Below are positions 17,043 to 24,968 of a stretch of 64,000 nucleotides of DNA, piece after piece. The DNA lies in contig NZ_NNRM01000052.1 of assembly GCF_002252525.1 (NCBI RefSeq), forward strand, positions 62,001-126,000, given 5' to 3'. Position 1 is the first letter of the stretch. Each line of letters begins with the position of its first letter. This stretch comes from Brucella pseudogrignonensis. Its GTDB lineage: Bacteria; Pseudomonadota; Alphaproteobacteria; Rhizobiales; Rhizobiaceae. The notes beneath the pieces are model-generated. The model had not been told where the DNA came from, made no database searches, and saw only the letters and a program-made list of their open reading frames with translations. The position numbers and the translations under genes were made by a program.

Positions 17043-17522
17043 GCGGTTGCTCCTTCAAATCTCTCGATCTTTGAGGTTCACCCGTTGTATGAGCGCGAAG
17101 CCGCGCTTGTTCCGGGTGTTTTGACTGCTTTCAGGGTGGTCCGCTGCGCATCTTTCAGATGCTTTGAAACCGAACCCTCCCCGAAGCGATTGCTAAATGG
17201 TGGGGTTTCTAAATCCGTGCCCCTCGACCGGTTCGGTCTTCGCTCGTTTGCGCATAGAAAAATACGCACGCCTGAATTTCAGAAAACTGAGCGCCAAAAA
17301 GATCATATTCTTGCGGTTGCACGGATTAGCTCCTCCCTACGAAACTCCCATTTTCGAAGTGGCGCTAAAATGCGGGACAAGATTTGCGACCGCTATAGCC
17401 GGGGATTAAAAAGTTTAGTTTGTTGAATTAACTCAATTAATCTCAATTTTGACACAATCGGAAAAGGATTTTGTGTAAAATTCTGCGTGACTTTTTCAAT
17501 ATTAGTGCATAATCCTGCACAA
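17043..17522. other. 480-bp intergenic region between divergent transporter and sensor-kinase genes
   Basis: No convincing gene. Two short plus-strand frames (to 17409 and 17426) lie in this stretch but have no ribosome site and a composition unlike the neighbours. A perfect small hairpin GCATCT-TTC-AGATGC sits at 17148-17162, and GTGCA-N6-TGCAC at 17505-17520 is placed just before the kinase start. No -24/-12 (sigma-54) promoter with correct spacing was found. It presumably holds both promoters and the response-regulator sites. Confidence 0.5.
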
Positions 17523-19283
17523 ATGAGGATATCGTGGAACGCGACCAGAATCCTTCTCGTTGCTTTGGCAGTGCTTTTGGCAACGATATTCTGGACAGCC
17601 GCAAAACTTTGGACAGAGACGGATGCGCTTGATCGGTTGAGCGAGGACGCGACCCTTGTTGCGCGACAGCAGACGAGGCTGATTGACAGCGAGCTGGCCA
17701 AGTTTCGCCTGCTACCGGTGGTGCTTAAAGAATATAGCGATTTGCACGATGTTCTGGATGGAGGCTCGCGGGACGCAACAGCGCGATTGAACGAAAAGCT
17801 CGAATTCCTTGCAGAACAGATCGGCTCTCCGATCATCTATGTGATCAAGCGCGACGGCATGGTGATAGCCTCCTCGAATGCAAACACGCCTGAGAGTTTT
17901 GTCGGTCGTAATTACGGCTATCGACCATATTTTCAGGGCGCAATGTCGGCGGGTGCCGCCGAATATTATGCCATTGGTGATCTTAGCGGACGTTTCGGTC
18001 TGTTTCTTTCCAGACGGATCGGCGATGAGGCTAATCCAGTCGGTGTTGTGGTCGTTAAGTTTGAATTTCACCGACTGGTGCGAACCTGGTCGAACGATCC
18101 CGGCCAGACATTCGTTATCGATCCGCGCGGCATTATTCTCGCCTCGACCGATAAGGCGGAGGATTTGCGGTCATTCCAGCCCATTTCAGCCGAAGAACGT
18201 ACGAAAATCAGCCAGAGCGGACAATTCAGCGTCGCAGACCTTCAGCCAAGCCACTACGCATTCGAACCTGAAAACATGATGCGTGGTCCATCTGGCTCCA
18301 AGTTCCTCGCCGTTGATGAGCCAATAGCCGGGACCGAACTTAAACTCATGCATATCGAAGCAGTCGCACCTTCCATGCGTGCTGCCCATGATCTGGCCCG
18401 CCTCATCACCGTTGCAGTGCTTCTGATTGCCATGACGCTTGTTGGCGCGATTTACTGGCGCATCACCCGTGCGGCACGTCTGGCTGCGGATCGTGCGGCA
18501 CTGGAAACAGCTGTTAGCGAACGCACAGCAGAACTGAGCGCGGAAATGGTGCGGCGCGAACGCGCGGATAAACGCTTTCGCGAAGCGCGAGAAGAACTTG
18601 CGCAAGCCAACAGGCTCGCGTCGCTGGGCTCGATTACCGCCGGCCTCGTCCATGAGATCAACCAGCCAGTGGCTACCATTCAGACACTGGCGGAAAACGC
18701 ACAACATCATCTTGGCAAAGGCAAACTCGAGAAAGTTGCAGCCAATCTTTCAACGACCGTGGAGCTAACAGCTCGCATCGGTTTCATCACGCAGGAAATG
18801 CGGCGCTTTGCACGGCGCGGACATCGCGAACTTGCCCCTACCCGGCTGGATGAATTGCTGGAAGGCACGCTTCTTATCATGGGTGATCGTTTCCGGAGTG
18901 CAGGCGTGACGCTCGAAACGCCGAACGGGTGCGATTTTCAGGTCTTTGCAAATCGCGTTCGTCTCGAACAGGTGCTGGTCAATCTGTTTCAGAACGCTCT
19001 TGATGCGGTAGCAAACCAACCAAAACCGCGCATCGCCTTATTCATCTCAGAAGAAGACCAGCACGTAACGCTGACTGTCGCCGATAACGGTCCTGGCATC
19101 GATCCCGCATTGGGCGATGAAGTGTTCAGCCCTTTTGTGACCGGCAAGCCTGAAGGACTGGGTCTCGGTCTGGGCATTGCACGCGATATTATGACAGAAC
19201 TTGAAGGCACCCTGCGTATTGTGCCTTCACCTTTGGGAGGTGCCGCCTTCGCAGCCATTGTGAAGCGAGCAAAACAAGCATGA
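17523..19283 (+). CDS. DctB-like membrane sensor histidine kinase
   Basis: About 586 residues from ATG at 17523 (MRISWNATRILLVALAV). A GTG at 17487 would add 12 polar residues. Layout: membrane helix 1 (about 9-27), a long periplasmic double-Cache-like sensor domain (RRDGMVIAS-type and GYRPYFQGAM motifs), and helix 2 (about 291-313). A short coiled coil with HisKA follows (LGSITAGLVHEINQP, phospho-His377), then HATPase_c (NLFQNALDAV, VADNGPGIDP, GLGLGLGIARDI). This is the DctB/MifS architecture that senses dicarboxylates in the periplasm. Its stop overlaps the response-regulator start (ATGA). The divergent MHS transporter is the probable target. Confidence 0.9.
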   Translation: MRISWNATRILLVALAVLLATIFWTAAKLWTETDALDRLSEDATLVARQQTRLIDSELAKFRLLPVVLKEYSDLHDVLDGGSRDATARLNEKLEFLAEQIGSPIIYVIKRDGMVIASSNANTPESFVGRNYGYRPYFQGAMSAGAAEYYAIGDLSGRFGLFLSRRIGDEANPVGVVVVKFEFHRLVRTWSNDPGQTFVIDPRGIILASTDKAEDLRSFQPISAEERTKISQSGQFSVADLQPSHYAFEPENMMRGPSGSKFLAVDEPIAGTELKLMHIEAVAPSMRAAHDLARLITVAVLLIAMTLVGAIYWRITRAARLAADRAALETAVSERTAELSAEMVRRERADKRFREAREELAQANRLASLGSITAGLVHEINQPVATIQTLAENAQHHLGKGKLEKVAANLSTTVELTARIGFITQEMRRFARRGHRELAPTRLDELLEGTLLIMGDRFRSAGVTLETPNGCDFQVFANRVRLEQVLVNLFQNALDAVANQPKPRIALFISEEDQHVTLTVADNGPGIDPALGDEVFSPFVTGKPEGLGLGLGIARDIMTELEGTLRIVPSPLGGAAFAAIVKRAKQA

Positions 19284-20596
19284 CAGGCATAGAACCACTC
19301 CGCGTAGTGTTGGTCGATGACGACATGGCCTTTCGCACAGCATTGGCGGATTCCTTTGAAATAGCCGGGCTCGACATCGAAACCTATGGGGACGGACAAT
19401 CCGCCCTCGCCAATCTGAGCGCTGACTTTCCGGGCATAGTCGTTACCGATATTCGGATGCCGAAAATCGACGGCCATGCAGTGATGGAAGCGTTGCTGGC
19501 GCGCGATCCTGAACTGCCGGTCATTCTGATGACCGGGCACGGAGACATCGGCATGGCCGTGGCGGCTCTCAAAAAAGGCGCGTTTGATTTTATCGCAAAG
19601 CCTTTTGCGGCCGATCACATGATCTCAAGCGTCCGGCGTGCGTTAGAAATGCGGCGGCTCGTGCTGGAAAACCGGAGACTGCGAAAGGCTGCAGCAGAAG
19701 CCGAGCAGGACTTCCCGCTCTTTGGCGAAACCCCGGTCATGGTAAGGCTGCGTGAAACAATCCGACAGCTTGCGAGTGTCGACGTTGATGTCTTGATTGA
19801 GGGCGAGACGGGAACCGGCAAAGAACTCGTGGCGCGGCTGCTTCACCGCTGGAGTTCACGTCATGCACGCGGCTTCGTTGCAATTGACTGCGCGGCATTG
19901 CCCGATGCCATTGCGGATGATGTGCTGTTCGGCAATCGCATTCAGCGCGGGAGGATCGCCGATGCTGATCGCGGCACGCTTTTTCTCGATGAAATCGACA
20001 GCATGTCCTCTTCTTTACAGGGCAAGCTTCTGCGTGTTGTTGAAGAGCGCGAATTGCCCAGCACAACTGGTGAGCCGAGAGCAGTGAACCTGCGGATCAT
20101 TGCTGCTGCGAAGGGCGATCTGGAAGATGCGGTAAAAGCTGGCCGCTTCCGTTCGGACCTCCTGTATCGGCTGGAAACAGTCAGGCTGCGTGTTCCCCCT
20201 TTGCGAGAACGTCGCAAGGACATCGGACTGCTTTTCTCCTATTTCCTTGATGAAGCTGCTGCCCAATTTGGCCAGCCGCGCCCAACAATAGATGCAGCAG
20301 TTGAAACACGTCTGAACTCGGATGACTGGCCGGGAAATGTGCGTGAATTACGCAATTTTGCCAAACAGGTTGTTCTTGGGCTTGGGAGCAGTCCGGCAAA
20401 AGAGGCAAACCAGTTGCCGCTTGCCGAACAAATGGATCAGTTTGAGGCGAAAGTCTTGCGCGAAACACTGGAGCGCTTGAACGGCGATGTCGGTGAGGCT
20501 GCGAAAATTCTGCAGCTCCCACGACGCAGCCTTTATGCGCGCTTGCAAAAGCTCGGTATCGATGCATCATCTTTCAGAAAGAAAGACGCGCTTTAG
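19280..20596 (+). CDS. DctD-like response regulator lacking the GAFTGA loop
   Basis: 438 residues: receiver domain (phospho-acceptor Asp57 in VVTDIRMP), AAA+ ATPase (Walker A GETGTGKE about 175-182; Walker B GTLFLDEID 232-240; arginine-rich VPPLRERRKDIG), and a C-terminal Fis-type helix-turn-helix (VGEAAKILQLPRRSLYARLQ). This is the layout of NtrC/DctD enhancer-binding proteins. However, the sigma-54 contact loop is missing: after VLFG (residues 215-218) only NRIQR separates it from GRIADAD, where family members have about 14 residues containing GAFTGA. Activation through sigma-54 is therefore doubtful. It may act with the housekeeping sigma factor, as reported for some GAFTGA-less members such as Rhodobacter capsulatus NtrC. 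It is translationally coupled to the kinase. Confidence 0.9.
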   Translation: MTGIEPLRVVLVDDDMAFRTALADSFEIAGLDIETYGDGQSALANLSADFPGIVVTDIRMPKIDGHAVMEALLARDPELPVILMTGHGDIGMAVAALKKGAFDFIAKPFAADHMISSVRRALEMRRLVLENRRLRKAAAEAEQDFPLFGETPVMVRLRETIRQLASVDVDVLIEGETGTGKELVARLLHRWSSRHARGFVAIDCAALPDAIADDVLFGNRIQRGRIADADRGTLFLDEIDSMSSSLQGKLLRVVEERELPSTTGEPRAVNLRIIAAAKGDLEDAVKAGRFRSDLLYRLETVRLRVPPLRERRKDIGLLFSYFLDEAAAQFGQPRPTIDAAVETRLNSDDWPGNVRELRNFAKQVVLGLGSSPAKEANQLPLAEQMDQFEAKVLRETLERLNGDVGEAAKILQLPRRSLYARLQKLGIDASSFRKKDAL

Positions 20597-21606
20597 GCAC
20601 TCTCACGCTTTACGACATCATAACCAATATCAAGCACGGGTTCGTATGCCTTAATTTCTGATACACGGTCGAGGATCATCTCCATGCTCTTCGCACCCAT
20701 CTCATAGGCATTTGGCTGTATGGTCGAAAGACCAGGTGTTATTTCGGATGCGATTTCATAATCACCCCAGCCAGTCACCGCCAACCGTTCAGGCACACGC
20801 CAACCCAAGCGGGTGCATTCAAAAATTACGCCAGCAGCAACAATGTCGGTGGGGCAGATGACTCCATCGACCTCAGGATCAATAAGACGCAATGCGTCGA
20901 GCGCCTTCGGACCCGCTCCAAACCCATCTGCCTCATCTATAAAACAGACACGATGATGTTCTAGCCCAGCTTCTGCCATCGTCGCTTGGAATGCTGGCAA
21001 ACGGTCGCTATATCGTCGGGCAGAGATGCCGCCATAACCGACAAACCCGATACGTTGACAACCCCGTTCAATAAGTAACAGCGCCATGGCACGCGTGGCA
21101 TCGGTCATTGAATAGCCGACGGCCATATCAAGCACATTGTCCGTGACCCAACCTTCTACAACCGGCGTTTCCGTCTTGCGGATAAGGTCTATTGCCTCTT
21201 CGGAATGCTGATTACCAACCAACGAAATTCCCGCAACACGCAAACCGATAAAGGTCTGAATAGCGGCCGTCTCGTCCTGTCTAGTTTCGGCAAGTTTCAA
21301 GATCAGTTCATAGCCGCTTTCACCGGCGCGATCCTGCATTCCGCGCACATATTTATAAAAGCTTGAATTCTTCATTGAGGGAATAACAGCACCGATAACC
21401 CGGCTTTGTCCCGAGGACAAAATGCCCGCAGAGTGATTAGGCACATAGCCAAGTTCAGCGGCGATTTGAAACACACGAAGCCGCGTTTCTTCCAGCACCC
21501 GCTCAGGGTAGCGAAAGGCGTTTGATACAGTCATGGGCGACACGCCAGCGGCTTTCGCTACTGACTGCATCGTTATAACGTTTTTGCTGCGGACTAAGTT
21601 ATTCAT
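20593..21606 (-). CDS. LacI-family transcriptional regulator
   Basis: A 337-residue LacI/GntR-type repressor. The helix-turn-helix near residues 13-35 reads MQSVAKAAGVSPMTVSNAFRYPERV. The hinge motif is LGYVPNHSAGILSSGQSRVIGAV, and the effector-binding domain ends with CPTDIVAAGVIFECTRLG and AVTGWGDYEIASEITPGLSTI. It is divergent from the Pot-type ABC operon at 21800, and a 16-bp palindrome lies between them. The 3' end overlaps the convergent response-regulator gene by 4 bp. It probably represses the operon at 21.8-33.2 kb; the effector is unknown. Confidence 0.92.
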   Translation of the reverse strand: MNNLVRSKNVITMQSVAKAAGVSPMTVSNAFRYPERVLEETRLRVFQIAAELGYVPNHSAGILSSGQSRVIGAVIPSMKNSSFYKYVRGMQDRAGESGYELILKLAETRQDETAAIQTFIGLRVAGISLVGNQHSEEAIDLIRKTETPVVEGWVTDNVLDMAVGYSMTDATRAMALLLIERGCQRIGFVGYGGISARRYSDRLPAFQATMAEAGLEHHRVCFIDEADGFGAGPKALDALRLIDPEVDGVICPTDIVAAGVIFECTRLGWRVPERLAVTGWGDYEIASEITPGLSTIQPNAYEMGAKSMEMILDRVSEIKAYEPVLDIGYDVVKRESA

Positions 21607-21715
21607 GGCTTATTGCACAAATTATTCTCACGAGACACTCTTCTCAAGGTTTTTTGTACTCATAAAAAGCTATATCGCAAAAAACCTATCCTTGACGAAA
21701 ACAGCCTAAAGACCG

Positions 21716-21739
21716 ATTGTAGCGCTACAATATATTGTA
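21716..21739. promoter_or_regulatory. LacI-type operator of the Pot-like operon
   Basis: A perfect 16-bp palindrome ATTGTAGCGCTACAAT (21716-21731) overlaps a second one, ACAATATATTGT (21727-21738), giving three ATTGTA/TACAAT half-sites in 24 bp. A TTGACG -35-like hexamer lies at 21692-21697, so the operator would cover the -10 region. The CG-centred symmetric site is typical of LacI-family operators; the neighbouring gene at 21606 is the likely ligand. Confidence 0.72.
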
Positions 21740-21799
21740 AGTTTTGGAAATGCACATGGTCTTTAGCGTTAATAAAGGGGCAGATTGCGAGATGCCCTC

Positions 21800-22894
21800 A
21801 TGAATTCTTTTCCAGGCGATACAGCCAGTACGCTAGTGCTGCGCACTCTGACGAAACGTTACGGCTCAAGCCTTGCTGTCGACAATCTTGATCTGACCAT
21901 CGAAGCAGGCAAGCTTGTCTCGCTACTTGGGCCTTCGGGGTGTGGTAAGACGACCACCTTGCGCATGGTTGCAGGCTTTGAGCGTCCTGATGCCGGAATA
22001 ATTCAAATCGGTGCAACCAACGTAACCGCCCTTCCCCCGCACCAGCGCCAACTCGGCATGGTCTTTCAAAATTACAGCCTGTTTCCACATCGCACAGTGG
22101 CCGAGAACATTGGCTTTGGCCTGAAGATGCAAGGTCTTGGCCGCGGTGCTCGTGATGAGCGTGTCAAATCCATGCTCGATCTTATTCAATTGTCCGGTCG
22201 CGGAGACACCTACCCCGCTAAGCTTTCTGGTGGTCAACAACAGCGCGTTGCCCTTGCCCGCTCGCTTGTGGTCAACCCAAAGATTCTGTTGCTGGATGAG
22301 CCCCTGAGCGCACTCGACAAATCATTACGTGAAAGCATGCAGTTCGAAATTCGGGCCGTGCAGGCGCGTCTTGGCATTACGACTTTGCTTGTCACGCACG
22401 ATCAGGAGGAAGCGCTTTCCATGGCCGATCAGGTGGCTGTGATGAAAAGCGGACGCATCCTCCAGCTCGGCACGCCGAGCGATATTTACGACAGACCGCA
22501 AAGCCGTTTTGTTGCCGAATTTCTCGGCGCCTCAAACATTTTTGAAGGCACGACATCTGGCGATGGCACAGCACTTCACATACCCGGCCCCCAGAGCTCA
22601 ATAGCTATCCCGCTCGCAACCCTGCAGCCAACAGAGAAACCACTGACGCTATCCATTCGTCCAGAACGCATCGTGCCTGTCGCGAAGGGCGAAGGATTCT
22701 TGGACGGGCGTGTCGTTGGCGCTGTTTTCCGTGGCAATTACGCCGCATATCAGATCGAAATTCCCGCGCTGGGTCGTGAGGTTTTCATCTATCGGCAAGC
22801 CGAAAGCAGCCTCGGTGAGCTTGCCTATCACCTTAATCAAGAAATTACGCTCGGTTGGAAATCAGAAGATGCCGTCGTCGTAACACCGGAATAA
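21800..22894 (+). CDS. Spermidine/putrescine-type ABC transporter ATPase (PotA-like)
   Basis: 364 residues from ATG at 21800. TTG at 21785, four bases after AGGGG, is an alternative that adds 5 residues. The nucleotide-binding domain has Walker A GPSGCGKT, the Q-loop region FQNYSLFPHRTVAENI, signature LSGGQQQRVALARSL and Walker B ILLLDEPLSALD. A C-terminal TOBE regulatory domain follows (LSIRPERIVP, then VVGAVFRGNYAAYQIEI). It energises the permeases at 28064-29735, from which it is separated by the hydantoinase genes and the binding-protein gene. It is the first gene of the operon. The PotA family also serves opines, iron and phosphonates, so the name does not fix the substrate. Confidence 0.92.
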   Translation: MNSFPGDTASTLVLRTLTKRYGSSLAVDNLDLTIEAGKLVSLLGPSGCGKTTTLRMVAGFERPDAGIIQIGATNVTALPPHQRQLGMVFQNYSLFPHRTVAENIGFGLKMQGLGRGARDERVKSMLDLIQLSGRGDTYPAKLSGGQQQRVALARSLVVNPKILLLDEPLSALDKSLRESMQFEIRAVQARLGITTLLVTHDQEEALSMADQVAVMKSGRILQLGTPSDIYDRPQSRFVAEFLGASNIFEGTTSGDGTALHIPGPQSSIAIPLATLQPTEKPLTLSIRPERIVPVAKGEGFLDGRVVGAVFRGNYAAYQIEIPALGREVFIYRQAESSLGELAYHLNQEITLGWKSEDAVVVTPE

Positions 22895-22910
22895 ACTGAA
22901 AGCTTGGCAT

Positions 22911-24968
22911 ATGCAGAAGAATGGCGCCCGTATTGGCATCGATGTAGGTGGAACATTTACAGATTTTGTTCTGTTCGATCCTGACCAAAAAAGCCTGATC
23001 CACTATAAAGAACCGTCGACACCTGACGAGCCATCGCGTGCTTTGATCGTCGGGCTGCAGGCGCTTTTGAAAAAAGCCGATCGCAAGGCGGATCAAATCG
23101 ATACGCTGATGCATGGCACAACGATTGGCCTCAACGCGATCATTCAGCGTCGAGGCGCAAAAATCGCCTTGATCGTCAGCGAAGGCTATCGCGATATTCT
23201 TGAAATCGCGCGCAGCCGCATGCCCTCCTCCTTCGATTTTCATGCCAGCAAGGAAGAGCCCCTCGTCCCGCGCCATCGTATCATCGAAATTGGCGCCAGG
23301 CTTTCCGCGCATGGTGCAACCTCACAGTTTCCGGACGATGTAGCTCTAGAAGATGTTGCTGAAAAACTGAAAGCGCTTGATGTTGAGGCCGCAGCTCTTG
23401 TGCTTATCAATGGCTATACCAACCCCGCTATCGAGCAAGAGCTTGCAGCGAAGATTTCTGCCAAATCAAATGGTCTTTCAGTTACTTCCGCCGCTGTCAT
23501 TTGGCCTGAAATTCGTGAATATGAGCGCACACTTGTTGCCTGCCTCAACGCCTATATCCAACCACTGATGGGACGCTATTTCGACGGACTGAAAGCCGGA
23601 CTTGCCCGCGATGGGGTGACTGCCCCCATCCTTGTCACTGCATCCAATGGCGGTTCACTCAGCCTCTCATCTGCGCAAGAGCGTCCGGTTGAAACCATTC
23701 TTTCCGGACCTGCCTCCGGCGTCATGGCAGCAGCCCGCCTTGCCGAAATATCCGGCGCGCGATCGATCATTACATTCGACATGGGGGGGACCTCCTCAGA
23801 TATAGCGGTAGCCCAAGATGGTGCCGCACAATTGGCGACCAAGACCGACATTGGTGGCTTGCCGCTAGTTCTGCCGGTCGTGGATGTTTCCGCAATTGGC
23901 GCAGGCGGCGGTTCAATCATCTGGGTTGACGATCATGGTGTTTTGAAAGTCGGACCTCGCAGCGCAGGTGCCTCACCAGGCCCCGTTTCATATGGACGTG
24001 GAGGCGTGGAGCCTGCCGTCACCGACTGCTACCTCGCACTGGGTTATATTGACCCAATGGGCTTCCTCGGTGGGCGTATGCAGCTTGACAGTCGGGCCGC
24101 CAAAGACGCGCTGACGATCATCGGTAATCGTATTGGTTTTGATGATGATAATGCAGCTGCAAAAGCCGCAGAAGGCGCGCTTGCTGTAACGACAGCTGGC
24201 ATGGCCACTGAACTATATAAGACACTCGCATCGCGTGGTCTTGATCCGGCGACCTTTGCCCTCGTGCCTTTCGGTGGCGCAGGCCCAACCCACGCCAATC
24301 TTCTGGCTGAAGAAGTTGGGATCGCCCATATTATCATTCCACCTGCAGCAGGCACGTTCTGTGCGCTGGGTGCAGCTGCGGCGGACCTACGCCGCGACTT
24401 CGTTCGCAGCCTGCGTCGTCCACTCGACAAAGCAAGTGCTGCCTTGCTGAACGAAACATTCAAGCTGCTTCAATCGGAAGGCATTGAATGGCTGGATAAG
24501 GAAGGAGAACAGAGCACAGGGCGCCTGTTCGAAAAAGCCGCCGACATGCGCTATGTCGGCCAGGCCTATGAGCTCCGCGTCACCCTCAACGACGTTGCAA
24601 CTGATCCTGTTTCACTTGCAGAGGCTTTTCATCGCGAACACGAACGCATTTATGGTTTTCGTGACACACAGGCCGAGGTGGAGCTTGGCACAGCCCGTCT
24701 CGCAGTGATCGGCGTCACCCCCAATATTGCCCCGCCTGACTTTGCTGCGGGCACCGGTGTTCCTGCAACCAAAGGCATGCGCCCGCTATTCCATAAGGGC
24801 GCGTGGCTTGATGCGGCAGTGCTCAATCGCAGCTCTTTTGGGAATGGTGATCTAATCACTGGCCCTGCAATCATTGAACAGGATGACACCACCACAGTTG
24901 TCCTGCCCAACTGGACTGCGCGTTGCGACAAATCCGGAAATTTGCATCTTGAAAGGCTGGCCAAATGA
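22911..24968 (+). CDS. Hydantoinase/oxoprolinase subunit A (HyuA family)
   Basis: A 685-residue subunit of the ATP-dependent N-methylhydantoinase/5-oxoprolinase/acetone carboxylase family, which opens lactam or hydantoin rings. The N-terminal ASKHA-type nucleotide-binding motif is IGIDVGGTFTDFVLFD. The second half has ILSGPASGVMAAARLAEI and TFDMGGTSSDIAV, with PFGGAGPTHA near residue 460. It overlaps the B-subunit gene by 4 bp, which fits a stoichiometric A-B complex in the cytoplasm. Its place inside a transporter operon suggests the ring compound is imported. Which member of the substrate range is used cannot be read from the sequence. Confidence 0.92.
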   Translation: MQKNGARIGIDVGGTFTDFVLFDPDQKSLIHYKEPSTPDEPSRALIVGLQALLKKADRKADQIDTLMHGTTIGLNAIIQRRGAKIALIVSEGYRDILEIARSRMPSSFDFHASKEEPLVPRHRIIEIGARLSAHGATSQFPDDVALEDVAEKLKALDVEAAALVLINGYTNPAIEQELAAKISAKSNGLSVTSAAVIWPEIREYERTLVACLNAYIQPLMGRYFDGLKAGLARDGVTAPILVTASNGGSLSLSSAQERPVETILSGPASGVMAAARLAEISGARSIITFDMGGTSSDIAVAQDGAAQLATKTDIGGLPLVLPVVDVSAIGAGGGSIIWVDDHGVLKVGPRSAGASPGPVSYGRGGVEPAVTDCYLALGYIDPMGFLGGRMQLDSRAAKDALTIIGNRIGFDDDNAAAKAAEGALAVTTAGMATELYKTLASRGLDPATFALVPFGGAGPTHANLLAEEVGIAHIIIPPAAGTFCALGAAAADLRRDFVRSLRRPLDKASAALLNETFKLLQSEGIEWLDKEGEQSTGRLFEKAADMRYVGQAYELRVTLNDVATDPVSLAEAFHREHERIYGFRDTQAEVELGTARLAVIGVTPNIAPPDFAAGTGVPATKGMRPLFHKGAWLDAAVLNRSSFGNGDLITGPAIIEQDDTTTVVLPNWTARCDKSGNLHLERLAK

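Noticed and set aside
17350-17380. A sigma-54-like TGGCGC...TGC element before the sensor-kinase gene
   Set aside because: The spacing between the GG and GC elements is one base too short, and it lies on the strand away from the MHS gene. With the GAFTGA loop missing as well, I do not call a -24/-12 promoter.
17085-17426. Plus-strand 113-codon frame in the gap at 17 kb
   Set aside because: No ribosome site, no recognisable domain, overlapping frames on both strands, and odd composition. Treated as non-coding.
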